Positions 25,598 through 34,028 of a stretch of 39,589 nt of DNA are shown in pieces (position 1 is the first letter of the stretch; every line of letters begins with the position of its first letter). The notes under the pieces were generated by a model. The model searched no databases. It was not told where the DNA came from and was given only the letters and a program-made list of their open reading frames with translations. A program made the translations under genes and the position numbers. Source of the stretch: an uncultured Holophagales bacterium (GTDB lineage Bacteria > Acidobacteriota > Thermoanaerobaculia > UBA5066). The stretch spans positions 1 to 39,589 of the forward strand of contig CALBDV010000148.1 of assembly GCA_937927565.1 (NCBI GenBank). The letters run 5' to 3'.

Positions 25598-26152
25598 GTG
25601 ACCGAAACCCCGAAGCGTCTCTATGACCTGGTCTTCCTGATCGTCCCCGAGAAGGACGAGCAGGGAACCGCCGAGGTCGTCGAGGAGTTCCGCAAGCTCC
25701 TGACCGACCTGGGTGCCGTCCTCGAGAAGGACGAGTCGATCGGCCGCCGCCGCCTCGCCTACCAGATCAGGAAGAAGACCGAGGCGACCTACCACAACTT
25801 CCTCTTCCGGGCCGATTCGAAGGCCGTCACCGAGCTGCAGCGGAAGATGAAGCTCTCGGAGAACGTTCTTCGCTACCTCACCGTCCGGATCGACGAGGAG
25901 CTTCGGCACGGGCAGAAGATCGCCCGCAAGGTGAAGGCGCGCCCGTCGCGGGCCATTCCGGCCTCGCCCGAGGCCATGACGGCCCCGCCGGCAGTCCCGG
26001 CCGCTCCGCCCGCCGAGGTCGCCGAAGCCGTTCCGGCTCCCGAGATCGCCCCCGCCCCCGACTCCGCCGCGGCGACGGCGCCCGTCCCGGCCCCTGAAAT
26101 CGCACCGGCCCCCGAGGCCGCTGCCGAAGCGCCGGCCCAGCCCGAGAGCTGA
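25598..26152 (+). CDS. rpsF: Ribosomal protein bS6 with Pro/Ala-rich extension
   Basis: bS6 is a small-subunit protein that pairs with bS18. The conserved domain is about residues 8-100 (LYDLVFLIVPEKDE, GRRRLAYQIRKKTEATYHNF, VLRYLTVRIDEE). The normal bS6 length is 95-135 residues; this one has 184. The extra 75 residues are Pro/Ala-rich and contain the repeat PAPEIAPAP twice. GTG 25598 has a strong AAGGAGGA. rpsR, DUF2232 and rplI follow in the classic order. Confidence 0.95.
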   Translation: MTETPKRLYDLVFLIVPEKDEQGTAEVVEEFRKLLTDLGAVLEKDESIGRRRLAYQIRKKTEATYHNFLFRADSKAVTELQRKMKLSENVLRYLTVRIDEELRHGQKIARKVKARPSRAIPASPEAMTAPPAVPAAPPAEVAEAVPAPEIAPAPDSAAATAPVPAPEIAPAPEAAAEAPAQPES

Positions 26153-26170
26153 TCGAGGAGAGGAAGAACA

Positions 26171-26431
26171 ATGGCTGCTCCGTCCGGTCCCGCCCGCCGC
26201 CCCGCGAAGAAGAAGTTCTTCGTCCGCAGGAAGCGCGTCTGCAAGTTCACCGTCGAGAAGATCGGCTACATCGATTTCAAGGACGTCAAGCTCCTCCAGA
26301 GCTTCGTCCCCGAGCGGGCCAAGATCCTCCCTCGTCGCATCAGCGGAACCTCGGCCTTCTACCAGCGCAAGCTCGCCACCGCGATCAAGCGCGCGCGCTA
26401 CCTGGCGTTCCTGCCCTACGTCGCCGACTGA
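26171..26431 (+). CDS. rpsR: Ribosomal protein bS18
   Basis: bS18 is a small-subunit protein that binds bS6. At 86 residues it is a normal length. It contains FFVRRKRVCKFTVEKIGYIDFKD (here RRKRVCKFT and IGYIDFKD) and the conserved PERAKILPRRISGTSAFYQRKL stretch (here KILPRRISGTSA), ending RYLAFLPYVAD. One cysteine remains in RVCKF. GAGGAGAGGAA precedes ATG 26171. A hairpin sits between this gene and the next. Confidence 0.97.
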   Translation: MAAPSGPARRPAKKKFFVRRKRVCKFTVEKIGYIDFKDVKLLQSFVPERAKILPRRISGTSAFYQRKLATAIKRARYLAFLPYVAD

Positions 26432-26450
26432 CGGATCCTCGTCCGGCCCC

Positions 26451-26477
26451 GCCCCTCCGGCTCCGCGCCGGAGGGGC
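26451..26477 (+). terminator. Hairpin ending at the DUF2232 start; attenuator or RBS-sequestering
   Basis: GCCCCTCCGG (26451-26460) and CCGGAGGGGC (26468-26477) form a perfect 10-bp stem with the loop CTCCGCG. The descending arm contains GGAGGGG, the only ribosome binding site for the TTG at 26478. TTGCCGTTTC follows, a weak U-tract. It could stop part of the transcription after rpsR, or hide the start of the membrane protein from ribosomes. Confidence 0.55.
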
Positions 26478-27449
26478 TTGCCGTTTCTGGCCCCGCCGCT
26501 GGCAGGGCTTTCTGCCGCCCTTGCGGCGGTCCTCCCTCCGCTGGCCCCGTACCTTCTGCCGGCCGCCGCGGCCCGGCTGGCACGAGCTTGTCGGGAGATG
26601 AAGAGCCCGGCGGCGGCCTTTCCCCTGGCCGCGTCGGTCCTCCCGTTCGCGACGGTTTTCGGCCTTCTCGGGGGCGGGACCGGGGCGATCCTCGCCGCCA
26701 CCTGCGCTCTCTCTTTCGTCGCCCTGCCGGCACTCGGTCTCGTTGCCGGGGCGACGCCGGGCCGGCGGCGCGAGGAGCTCGTCTGGCTTTCCGCGGCTCT
26801 TTCGGGCGTGGGAGCCCTCGGCGCGATCCTGGCGGTGGCGCTCGTGGAAGGTGTCGATCCAGGGGCGTTCCTCGCACTGAAGCTCGATGCCCTGCGGCCC
26901 GAGCTGCTGGAGTTCTACCGCAACAACGGATGGACCGAAGAGACCCTCGCCGCGACAGGGGCGGCCTTCGATCGGATGCGCGACCTCGTCGCGTGGCAGC
27001 TTCCCGGGCTCGTCCTCGCCGCGTGCGCGATCCACGCCGCGCTCCTCGTCTATGCGTTCGGGCGCCGTGCGGGCCTCGAGGAGGCGCCGCTGGAACCGGG
27101 GTCTTTCGCGACTTTCAGGACGCCTCTCGCGGCCGCGGCCGCGTTCATTCCGGCGGGAGCCCTCGCCGCCCTCGCCGACGGATTGGCGGCGCGGGCGGCC
27201 GTCGTGATCCTGATCCCGCTCGGCACCTTGTTTTTCCTCCGAGGGATGGCGATAATCCGCGCTCTGCTCGACAGGGGGCGTGTCGGCCTCCTGATCCGAG
27301 CACCGGTGTACGTTCTCGCCGTCCAGATGCCGATACCGGTCCTCGTGGCGATCGGAGGGCTCTTGGATGAGTTCCTCGACTTCCGGGGGAGGTTTTCCCG
27401 GAGGGAAGGCGGAGAAGAGAGCGACGGCGGCTCGGGAAGAAGGGAGTAA
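26478..27449 (+). CDS. DUF2232 polytopic membrane protein
   Basis: This 323-residue protein has about eight hydrophobic segments and a hydrophilic, Arg/Glu-rich tail. An example is PLAGLSAALAAVLPPLAPYL at about 7-26. A soluble loop at about 125-165 (LEFYRNNGWTEETLAATG) between membrane segments is typical of DUF2232/YybS-like proteins found between rpsR and rplI. Start TTG 26478 follows GGAGGGG, which lies in a hairpin arm. The function is unknown; its constant place in the ribosomal-protein cluster suggests co-expression rather than a ribosomal role. Confidence 0.8.
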   Translation: MPFLAPPLAGLSAALAAVLPPLAPYLLPAAAARLARACREMKSPAAAFPLAASVLPFATVFGLLGGGTGAILAATCALSFVALPALGLVAGATPGRRREELVWLSAALSGVGALGAILAVALVEGVDPGAFLALKLDALRPELLEFYRNNGWTEETLAATGAAFDRMRDLVAWQLPGLVLAACAIHAALLVYAFGRRAGLEEAPLEPGSFATFRTPLAAAAAFIPAGALAALADGLAARAAVVILIPLGTLFFLRGMAIIRALLDRGRVGLLIRAPVYVLAVQMPIPVLVAIGGLLDEFLDFRGRFSRREGGEESDGGSGRRE

Positions 27450-27456
27450 ACGGAAC

Positions 27457-27909
27457 ATGTCCGACGTGAAAGTGATTCTGACCGACGAGGTGCGTGGCCT
27501 AGGCAACCGGGGCGAGGTCGTCTCGGTGGCCGCCGGGTACGCCCGCAACTTCCTCCTTCCCAAGGAGCTCGCCTACCTCGCCACGCCGGGGAACGTGAAG
27601 CGTCTGGAACAGGAGAAGAAGCGCTACGACGTCTCCCAGGCGAAGGAGAAGGACCAGGCTGCGACCGTCGCGAAGGCGTTCGAGGGTCTGACCGTCACCG
27701 TCCGCAAGAAGGCGGGAGACCACGACGCGATCTACGGCTCCGTGACGGCGTCCGAGCTGGCCGCAGCGCTGGCGGCCAAGGGGATCACCGTCGATCGCCG
27801 GAGAATCGACCTCGAGGAGCCGATCAAGCGGCTCGGAACGCACACGGTTCACGTCCGCCTTCACCGCGAGGTGATCGCGGCCCTCAAGGTAGAGGTCGTC
27901 GCGGCGTAA
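27457..27909 (+). CDS. rplI: Ribosomal protein bL9
   Basis: bL9 is a large-subunit protein with two globular domains joined by a long helix. The 150-residue sequence has VILTDEVRGLGNRGEVVSVAAGYARNFLLPK in the N-terminal domain (here GLGNRGEVVSVAAGYARNFL), then the Lys-rich helix and the C-terminal IYGSVTASELAAAL domain. ATG 27457 has AAGGGAG. The open frame upstream (to 27367) overlaps DUF2232 and is unsupported. A UUCG-loop terminator follows. Confidence 0.96.
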   Translation: MSDVKVILTDEVRGLGNRGEVVSVAAGYARNFLLPKELAYLATPGNVKRLEQEKKRYDVSQAKEKDQAATVAKAFEGLTVTVRKKAGDHDAIYGSVTASELAAALAAKGITVDRRRIDLEEPIKRLGTHTVHVRLHREVIAALKVEVVAA

Positions 27910-27934
27910 CGTCCTTCGGCTACGGCCGATCTTC

Positions 27935-27960
27935 GAAAGCCCCGCTTCGGCGGGGCTTTC
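27935..27960. terminator. Bidirectional UUCG-loop terminator between rplI and PBP1A genes
   Basis: GAAAGCCCCGC and GCGGGGCTTTC form a perfect 11-bp stem capped by the stable tetraloop TTCG. The A/T ends of the stem supply short U stretches in both directions. It lies between convergent stops at 27909 and 27994. Confidence 0.85.
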
Positions 27961-27993
27961 GTGCTTTCGGGGGCCTTCGTCGCGAGGCGGTCG

Positions 27994-30423
27994 TCAGCCT
28001 GGAGGACCGCTACCGGCGGAAGCTCCCGGCCTTGGTGGTGGACGGGTCCCGTTCGCGGGTGGCGGCGTGTCGTCGAGCTTCACGTCGGCCCCGCTCGGCT
28101 CTCCTCGCTTGGGCGCGTAGACCGCCTTCTGCAGGTACTGGGGAAGCGTCGACACGGCATGCGGCCGGTCGCCGCAGAGCTCGGTCGGCTGCGTCCCGTT
28201 CGAGAACGCGCCGAGGACGACCTTCGAGCAGGACGGGGTCGCTCGGTAGCCGGTCGCAAGGTCGAACGGAACGAAGACGACCCCCTGCGGAACGTCGAAG
28301 TCGTCGGCCGGCTTCACGAGTCCGGCCTCCTTCATCCGCGCCACGATCCCCATCCAGATCGGCAGGGCGGTATCGCCGCCGGTCGATTTCGCCCCGAGGC
28401 TCTTCTTGGCGTCGTGCCCGACCCACACACCGATCGTGTGCCTGGGCGTGACGCCGATGAACCATGCGTCCGTGTGGTCGTTCGTCGTCCCGGTCTTCCC
28501 GGCGATGCGCAGGCCGAGAGCTTTCGCCCGAGCCGCGGTACCCCTCTCGGTCACACCTTCGAGCATCTTCAGCATCACGTAGGACTGCGCCGGCGCCGCC
28601 GCCTCCGTCGGGTCGGGCACGTTCTCCTCGAGGAGGACCCCTTCGGCGTCACGGATCCTCTCGACGAGCCTGGGAGGGTAGAGAAGCCCCTGGTTGGCGA
28701 AGACCGAGTAGGCGGTCGTCATCTCCATCGGGGTCACCTCGAACGATCCGAGCGCGAGCGACGGGTAGGCGAGGAGATTCTGGCGGATGCCGAGGCGCCG
28801 GGCCGTCTCGATCACCTTCCGGGTCCCCACGAGGAGGTCGACGCGGACCGCGGGAACGTTGATCGAGTTCTCGAGGGCGTGCTGGTACGTCAGGATTCCG
28901 CCGTACTTCCGGGTGTAGTTCTGCGGCTGCCATGGAGCCTGGCGGGGGTCGATCGTGATCGAGATGGGCGAGTCGAGGACGGTGTCGGCCGGCGTGAAGC
29001 CCGCCTCGATGGCGGTCATGTACACGATGGGTTTGAATGCGGACCCCACCTGGCGGAGCGCCTGGACGGCCCGGTTGAACTTCGAGCGGGAGAAATCGTA
29101 CCCGCCCACGAGGGCGCGGACGGCGCCCGTGCCGTTCTCGAGGACGACGACGGCACCCTCCACGGCCGGCTCCTGCGAGACGATCGTCTCCTCCTTGCCG
29201 CCCTCGTCCACGAGCCGTTCGAGGAGGACCAGGTCCCCGCGGCGCACGGCCTTCGCCGGGCTCTCGGCACGTGTGAAGCGGAACGCCTTCGCGGGCAGGG
29301 CGATCCGGCGGTCCTTCACGCGCAGCTCGGCCCCGGTCTTCGAAGCGGACAGGACGACGGCGCGCTGAGCGCTCTGCTCCACACCCTGCGCGACCGCCTC
29401 CTCCCACTCCGGGTCGTGGTACTTCTCGGGGTCGATCCCGTCGTCGACGAGGTTTCGGGGCTTTCGAAAGCCGAAGCGTCGTTCCTGCCTCCGGAGGCCC
29501 CGCCGGAGCTCCTCCTCGGCCCACGTCTGGAGGCGCGGGTCGAGCGTCGAATCGACGCGGAGCCCCTGACGGTACAGCCCCCGGTCCCCGTAGGTCTTCT
29601 CGAGGTACTGGCGGACCTCCTCGCAGAAGTAGGGGCCGATCGTCGCTTCGCGGGCGGAGCGGGAGAGGGCCAGCGGTGCCTCGCGCGCGGCCGCAGCGCT
29701 CGGGCCATCGATGTATCTCTCCTCCAGCATTCGTCGCAGGACCAGGTCGCGGCGCGCCTTGGCGGCCGACGGGTTCCGGATGGGTGAGTAGGCCTCGGGA
29801 CGCTGGATGAGGCCCGCAAGGAGCGCAGCCTGGGGGAGGGTGAGGTCCTTTGCAGGCCGGTTGAAGAACCACTTCGACGCCGCCTCCACGCCGTAGTTGC
29901 CGTGGCCCAGATAGACCTGGTTGAGGTACATGGTCAGGATCTGGTCCTTCGAGTACCGCTTCTCGATCTCGACCGTGAGGAAGACCTCGTTGATCTTCCG
30001 GGCGAACGATTTCTCGGGAGTCAGGAAGACGAGCTTGGCGAGCTGCTGAGTGATCGTCGAAGCGCCCTGCTCGAGGCTGCGCGTGGCGAGGTCGCGCAGC
30101 GCGGCCCCGCCGATCCGGATGATGTCGACGCCGCCGTGATCGTAGAAACGGGCGTCCTCGGCCGCGAGGACCGCCTTCACGAGGACGTCGGGAATCTGCA
30201 CCCGCGTGACGAGGAACCGGCGCTCGATCGCGAACCGGGCGACGATCGTGCCGTCGGAGCCGCGGATCTCCGTGACGATGTCGGGGCGGTAGGACGCCAG
30301 CTGCTCCACTTTCGGGACGCGGATGATCTGGGAGGCCGCCCAGCCCGCGCCGATCCCGAGCCCCGCCGCGAGGAGGACCGGGAGGAGGAGGACGAGGATC
30401 GCGGCGGCGCGGCGGCCGATCAC
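27994..30423 (-). CDS. Penicillin-binding protein 1A family (bifunctional peptidoglycan synthase)
   Basis: This class A PBP polymerises and crosslinks peptidoglycan outside the inner membrane. It has 809 residues from GTG 30423 and a signal anchor at about 6-30. The glycosyltransferase (GT51) domain has AAEDARFYDHGGVD with Glu89, GASTITQQLAK at 120-130 and RKINEVFLTVEIEKRYSKDQ (here RKINEVFLTVEIE). The transpeptidase nucleophile is Ser461 in GSAFKP; ENSINVP holds the SxN motif and KTGT starts at Lys643. The tail is Pro-rich. GAGAAT lies 6 nt before the start, so a leaderless mRNA is predicted. The frame runs open to 30708 across the neighbouring gene without support. Confidence 0.94.
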   Translation of the reverse strand: MIGRRAAAILVLLLPVLLAAGLGIGAGWAASQIIRVPKVEQLASYRPDIVTEIRGSDGTIVARFAIERRFLVTRVQIPDVLVKAVLAAEDARFYDHGGVDIIRIGGAALRDLATRSLEQGASTITQQLAKLVFLTPEKSFARKINEVFLTVEIEKRYSKDQILTMYLNQVYLGHGNYGVEAASKWFFNRPAKDLTLPQAALLAGLIQRPEAYSPIRNPSAAKARRDLVLRRMLEERYIDGPSAAAAREAPLALSRSAREATIGPYFCEEVRQYLEKTYGDRGLYRQGLRVDSTLDPRLQTWAEEELRRGLRRQERRFGFRKPRNLVDDGIDPEKYHDPEWEEAVAQGVEQSAQRAVVLSASKTGAELRVKDRRIALPAKAFRFTRAESPAKAVRRGDLVLLERLVDEGGKEETIVSQEPAVEGAVVVLENGTGAVRALVGGYDFSRSKFNRAVQALRQVGSAFKPIVYMTAIEAGFTPADTVLDSPISITIDPRQAPWQPQNYTRKYGGILTYQHALENSINVPAVRVDLLVGTRKVIETARRLGIRQNLLAYPSLALGSFEVTPMEMTTAYSVFANQGLLYPPRLVERIRDAEGVLLEENVPDPTEAAAPAQSYVMLKMLEGVTERGTAARAKALGLRIAGKTGTTNDHTDAWFIGVTPRHTIGVWVGHDAKKSLGAKSTGGDTALPIWMGIVARMKEAGLVKPADDFDVPQGVVFVPFDLATGYRATPSCSKVVLGAFSNGTQPTELCGDRPHAVSTLPQYLQKAVYAPKRGEPSGADVKLDDTPPPANGTRPPPRPGASAGSGPPG

Positions 30424-30429
30424 GGAGGT

Positions 30430-30435
30430 ATTCTC
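30430..30435 (-). promoter_or_regulatory. Predicted -10 element (GAGAAT) of a leaderless PBP1A mRNA
   Basis: On the minus strand GAGAAT ends 6 nt before the GTG at 30423, preceded by TGT. The same bases read TATTCT (30428-30433) on the plus strand and could serve the divergent 30488 gene, whose leader would be about 48 nt. Confidence 0.4.
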
Positions 30436-30487
30436 ACACGCGGTCGGGTTCCGTCCCGAGCGGCGGGCGGCCCCGGGAGGAGAGATC

Positions 30488-30913
30488 ATGAGCAGCGCGG
30501 TACCGCCCCCGATCGTCCCCGGAGACGGTTCCCTCGGGCCTCTCGGGACGAAGGATCCCGAGTCGCGCGGCTGCATGAAGTGGGGCCTCGTCGGCTGCGC
30601 GGTCCTCTCGCTCGTCGCCATCGCCGGGATGGTCCTGTTCCTTCGCCGGGCGCCCCAGCTGATGGAGTCCCTCCTCGGGGCGACGGAGGCGCAGGTCGTC
30701 TCCGCCATCGCTCCTGAGGTGCCGGCCGCGGACCGGGACGCATTTCGCAGGGAGTACGCCGCGTTCGTCGCCGCGGCGAAGGCGGGGAAAGCGAACCCGG
30801 AGGGGATTCACTCGGTCCAGAAGAAGATCGTCGAGTCGCTGCAGGACAGCCGCGTGAACGCGGAGGAGCTCCAGGCCATCACCGAGGCGCTGCGCGCGAT
30901 GCCGAAGACGTGA
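30488..30913 (+). CDS. Small single-pass membrane protein of unknown function
   Basis: This 141-residue protein has a soluble Pro-rich start, one transmembrane helix (LVGCAVLSLVAIAGMVLFL, about 37-55) and a helical C-terminal domain of about 85 residues rich in Ala/Glu, without known motifs. ATG 30488 has GGAGGAGAG upstream; the open frame further upstream (to 30323) lies inside the PBP1A gene. Its stop overlaps the uvrB GTG (GTGA), so the two are coupled. It is not recognised as a named family. Confidence 0.75.
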   Translation: MSSAVPPPIVPGDGSLGPLGTKDPESRGCMKWGLVGCAVLSLVAIAGMVLFLRRAPQLMESLLGATEAQVVSAIAPEVPAADRDAFRREYAAFVAAAKAGKANPEGIHSVQKKIVESLQDSRVNAEELQAITEALRAMPKT

Positions 30914-32901
30914 GCCGGTTCGAGGTCATCTCCGACCTGACGCCGCAGGGAGACCAGCCTGCGGCGATCGAGGCGCTCGTCCGCGGTTTCCGCGAGGAGA
31001 AGCAGCACCAGGTCCTCCTCGGCGTCACCGGGTCGGGAAAGACGTTCACGATGGCCAAGGTCGTCGAGGCGCTCGACCGGCCCGCGCTCGTCCTCTCGCA
31101 CAACAAGACGCTCGCCGCCCAGCTCTACCAGGAGTTCAAGCGGTTCTTCCCGAAGAACCGGGTCGAGTACTTCGTCTCGTACTACGACTACTACCAGCCC
31201 GAGGCGTACGTTCCGCAGTCGGATACCTTCATCGAGAAGGAAACGCAGATCAACGAGGAGATCGACAAGCTCCGCATCGCGGCCACGGCCGCGCTCTTCG
31301 AGCGGCGCGACGTCATCATCGTCGCCTCGGTCTCGTGCATCTACGGCCTCGGGAGCCCCGAGTCGTTCGGGAAGATGTCGATCGAGCTGAAGGCCGGGGC
31401 GCGCTACGGCCTGACGTGGTACCTCAAGCGCCTCGTCGAGGCGCAGTACGAGCGGTCGCACCTCGACCTCGACCGCGGGACGTTCCGCGTGAGGGGCGAC
31501 GTCCTCGAGATCCACCCGTCGTACGAGGACACCGGAATCCGCGTCGAGTTCTTCGGCGACGAGATCGAGAAGGTCTCCCGCGTCGACCTCCTGACCGGGA
31601 GGGTCCTCGAGGCGCTGGGAGAGTTCGCCCTCTACCCGAAGTCGCACTACGTCACCCCCCAGGAGGTCCGCGAGCGGGCGCTCGGGTCGATCGAGGCCGA
31701 GCTCGTCGTGAGGGTGGAGGAGCTGACGGCGCAGAAGAAGCTCCTCGAAGCGCAGCGGCTCGAGCAGAGGACGCGTTTCGACCTCGAGATGATCCGGGAG
31801 ATCGGCTACTGCTCCGGCATCGAGAACTACTCCCGGCACCTCTCGGGCCGCGCGCCCGGGGAGCCGCCGCCGACCCTCCTCGACTACTTCCCGGCCGACT
31901 ACCTGACGATCATCGACGAGAGCCACCAGACGCTCCCGCAGGTGCGTGCCATGTACCACGGCGACCGCTCCCGCAAGGAGACGCTCGTCGAGTACGGCTT
32001 CCGCCTCCCCTCGGCCCTGGACAACCGGCCGCTGAAGTTCGAGGAGTGGCTCGAGCGCGTCGGGCAGAGGCTCTATGTGTCCGCCACCCCGGCGCCCTAC
32101 GAGCTCGAGCAGGCGGGAGGCGAGGTCGTGGAGCAGGTCATCCGCCCGACGGGGCTCGTCGACCCCCGCGTGGAGGTGAAGCCCGTGAAGGGGCAGGTCG
32201 ACGATCTCCTCGGCCGCGTCCGCGAGCGGGCGGCGAAGGGGGAGCGGACGCTCGTCTCGACGCTGACCAAGCGGATGGCCGAGGACCTGACGAACTACTT
32301 CCTCGAGCTCGGCGTGCGGACCCGCTACCTCCACTCCGACGTCGAGACGCTGGAGCGGGTCCAGATCATCGGAGACCTGCGGCGGGGCGTCTTCGACGCC
32401 CTCGTCGGCATCAACCTCCTGCGCGAGGGGCTCGACCTGCCCGAGGTCTCGCTGGTCGCCATCCTCGACGCCGACAAGGAGGGGTTCCTGCGGTCGGAGA
32501 CGTCGCTCATCCAGACCTCCGGGCGCGCGGCGCGAAACCTCAACGGCCTCGTCGTCTTCTACGCCGACAAGGTCACCGACTCGATGCGACGGGCGATGGA
32601 CGAGATGACCCGGCGACGCACGACCCAGGAGGCGTACAACCTGGAGCACGGGATCGTCCCGGAGTCGATCGTCAAGGCGATCGACTCGCCGCTCCTCCGG
32701 ATGTCGAACCTCGACTACGGAAGCGTCCCGGCCCTGCGCGGCGCGGGCAAGGACGCCCTCCGCGACGACCGGTCGATCGAGGAGGAGATCACCTCGCTCA
32801 CGAAGAGGATGAAGGAAGCCGCGCGGGAGCTGGAGTTCGAAACGGCCGCGCAGCTGCGCGACCGGATCCGCGAGCTCAGGGGGATGCAGGTCTTTCGGTG
32901 A
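30910..32901 (+). CDS. uvrB: Excinuclease ABC subunit B
   Basis: UvrB is the damage-verifying helicase of nucleotide excision repair, acting with UvrA and UvrC. It has 663 residues. Walker A is GVTGSGKT at 38-45. The beta-hairpin is YYDYYQPEAYVPQSDTFIEK. The DEAD-type box TIIDESHQTLPQ, YVSATPAPYELE, the helicase VI region QTSGRAARN and a C-terminal UVR domain (LTKRMKEAARELEFETAAQL, about 630-650) are all present. The GTG at 30910 overlaps the previous gene. No LexA-type box was recognised upstream. Confidence 0.97.
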   Translation: MSRFEVISDLTPQGDQPAAIEALVRGFREEKQHQVLLGVTGSGKTFTMAKVVEALDRPALVLSHNKTLAAQLYQEFKRFFPKNRVEYFVSYYDYYQPEAYVPQSDTFIEKETQINEEIDKLRIAATAALFERRDVIIVASVSCIYGLGSPESFGKMSIELKAGARYGLTWYLKRLVEAQYERSHLDLDRGTFRVRGDVLEIHPSYEDTGIRVEFFGDEIEKVSRVDLLTGRVLEALGEFALYPKSHYVTPQEVRERALGSIEAELVVRVEELTAQKKLLEAQRLEQRTRFDLEMIREIGYCSGIENYSRHLSGRAPGEPPPTLLDYFPADYLTIIDESHQTLPQVRAMYHGDRSRKETLVEYGFRLPSALDNRPLKFEEWLERVGQRLYVSATPAPYELEQAGGEVVEQVIRPTGLVDPRVEVKPVKGQVDDLLGRVRERAAKGERTLVSTLTKRMAEDLTNYFLELGVRTRYLHSDVETLERVQIIGDLRRGVFDALVGINLLREGLDLPEVSLVAILDADKEGFLRSETSLIQTSGRAARNLNGLVVFYADKVTDSMRRAMDEMTRRRTTQEAYNLEHGIVPESIVKAIDSPLLRMSNLDYGSVPALRGAGKDALRDDRSIEEEITSLTKRMKEAARELEFETAAQLRDRIRELRGMQVFR

Positions 32902-32913
32902 GTCGGGGGAGCC

Positions 32914-33921
32914 TCAGAGCTTCGCGATCCTCGAGGCCATGACGACACCGTCACGGCCCCGGAACCCTTCGACCCGCACCCTGTCCCCGATTCCCGGCTC
33001 ACCTCGGACGGTCGTGACGGGCGAGACGAGCACCTTCGTCTCGCCGACGAGCCAGGTCGCCGTTCCCAGCGGGCCATCTGCCGCGATGCGAACCACGATC
33101 CCTTCGAAGGCGACTTCCGTCGCGACGGGAGGAGTGATCGGGGCCTTCGCGATGAGGAGCGCCAGGAGGGAGCCGTCCGGCAGCTGACGGACGAGGACGT
33201 CGACCTCGTCGCGAACCTTCGGGTTCCCGACGACCTTCGTCTCGGCGTCCACCTTCACGACGGTCTTCGTCCCGTCCCGAAGGACGAGCGCCCAGGATTC
33301 GGTCCCGATCGAGTCGACGAGCCCGCGTACGCGTGAGGTCGGCAGAGGGCTCGGCGACAGCTTCATGACCCGGTTCGCGACGAGGGCCCCCGAGTCGGCC
33401 ATCGCGGCGACGAGAACGAGCTCTCCGGCCCGCACGTCCTCGAGACCGGCCTGCCCGGCGCCGTCCCTGGGGCCGCCGAAGACGGTCCGGTCGGTCACCT
33501 TCGCCACGAAGCCGAGGACGGTCAGGGTTCGGGCGGCCGGGTCGACTGCATCGACCCTGCCGGTCAGGGTCACGTCGAACTTCTGCGCGAGGACGACGAT
33601 GCTCCTGGCCTTCGGCATCGTGGGCGCCGGCTCGACGAACGCGACGATTCGCTGTCCGATCTCGAGGTCGACCGTCGTTCCGGAGGTTCCGTTCGAGAAC
33701 CGGACCGTCGCGCCGGTCGCGTCGAAGGACACCAGGCCGTCGAGGAGCGTGACGATCGGTCCGCCGTCGACGAACGGGATGTTGAGAGAAGTGATGGTCC
33801 CCTCGATCGCCGACGAGGGCGGGCCTTCGAGCGCCGGTGCCGTCCGGGCGTCGGCGGAGGCCGGGAGGGCCAGGAGGAGGAAGAGCGCGACAGGGAGGAA
33901 GACGGGTCGAACGAGCCTCAT
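32914..33921 (-). CDS. Exported DUF5666-type repeat protein
   Basis: This 335-residue protein has a signal peptide (FLPVALFLLLALPASA, about 8-23). It then has four similar beta-rich units beginning IEGTITSLN, LTGRVDAVDPAARTLTVLG, VRGLVDSIGTESWALVL and FEGIVVRIAADG. Each is an OB-like DUF5666-style module of about 65-80 residues. The ATG at 33921 has AGAGGT upstream, unlike the leaderless genes. It is convergent with uvrB across a 12-nt gap. No function is known for the family. Confidence 0.8.
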   Translation of the reverse strand: MRLVRPVFLPVALFLLLALPASADARTAPALEGPPSSAIEGTITSLNIPFVDGGPIVTLLDGLVSFDATGATVRFSNGTSGTTVDLEIGQRIVAFVEPAPTMPKARSIVVLAQKFDVTLTGRVDAVDPAARTLTVLGFVAKVTDRTVFGGPRDGAGQAGLEDVRAGELVLVAAMADSGALVANRVMKLSPSPLPTSRVRGLVDSIGTESWALVLRDGTKTVVKVDAETKVVGNPKVRDEVDVLVRQLPDGSLLALLIAKAPITPPVATEVAFEGIVVRIAADGPLGTATWLVGETKVLVSPVTTVRGEPGIGDRVRVEGFRGRDGVVMASRIAKL

Positions 33922-34028
33922 GAAATACCTCTCTTCACCGGGGAGCGAGGGCACCGGTTCCGGACGTGCACATTGTCTCTCTTCCGAAGTGTCCGCACAG
34001 AGCGACATCTCACGCGGGCCGGACGCTC

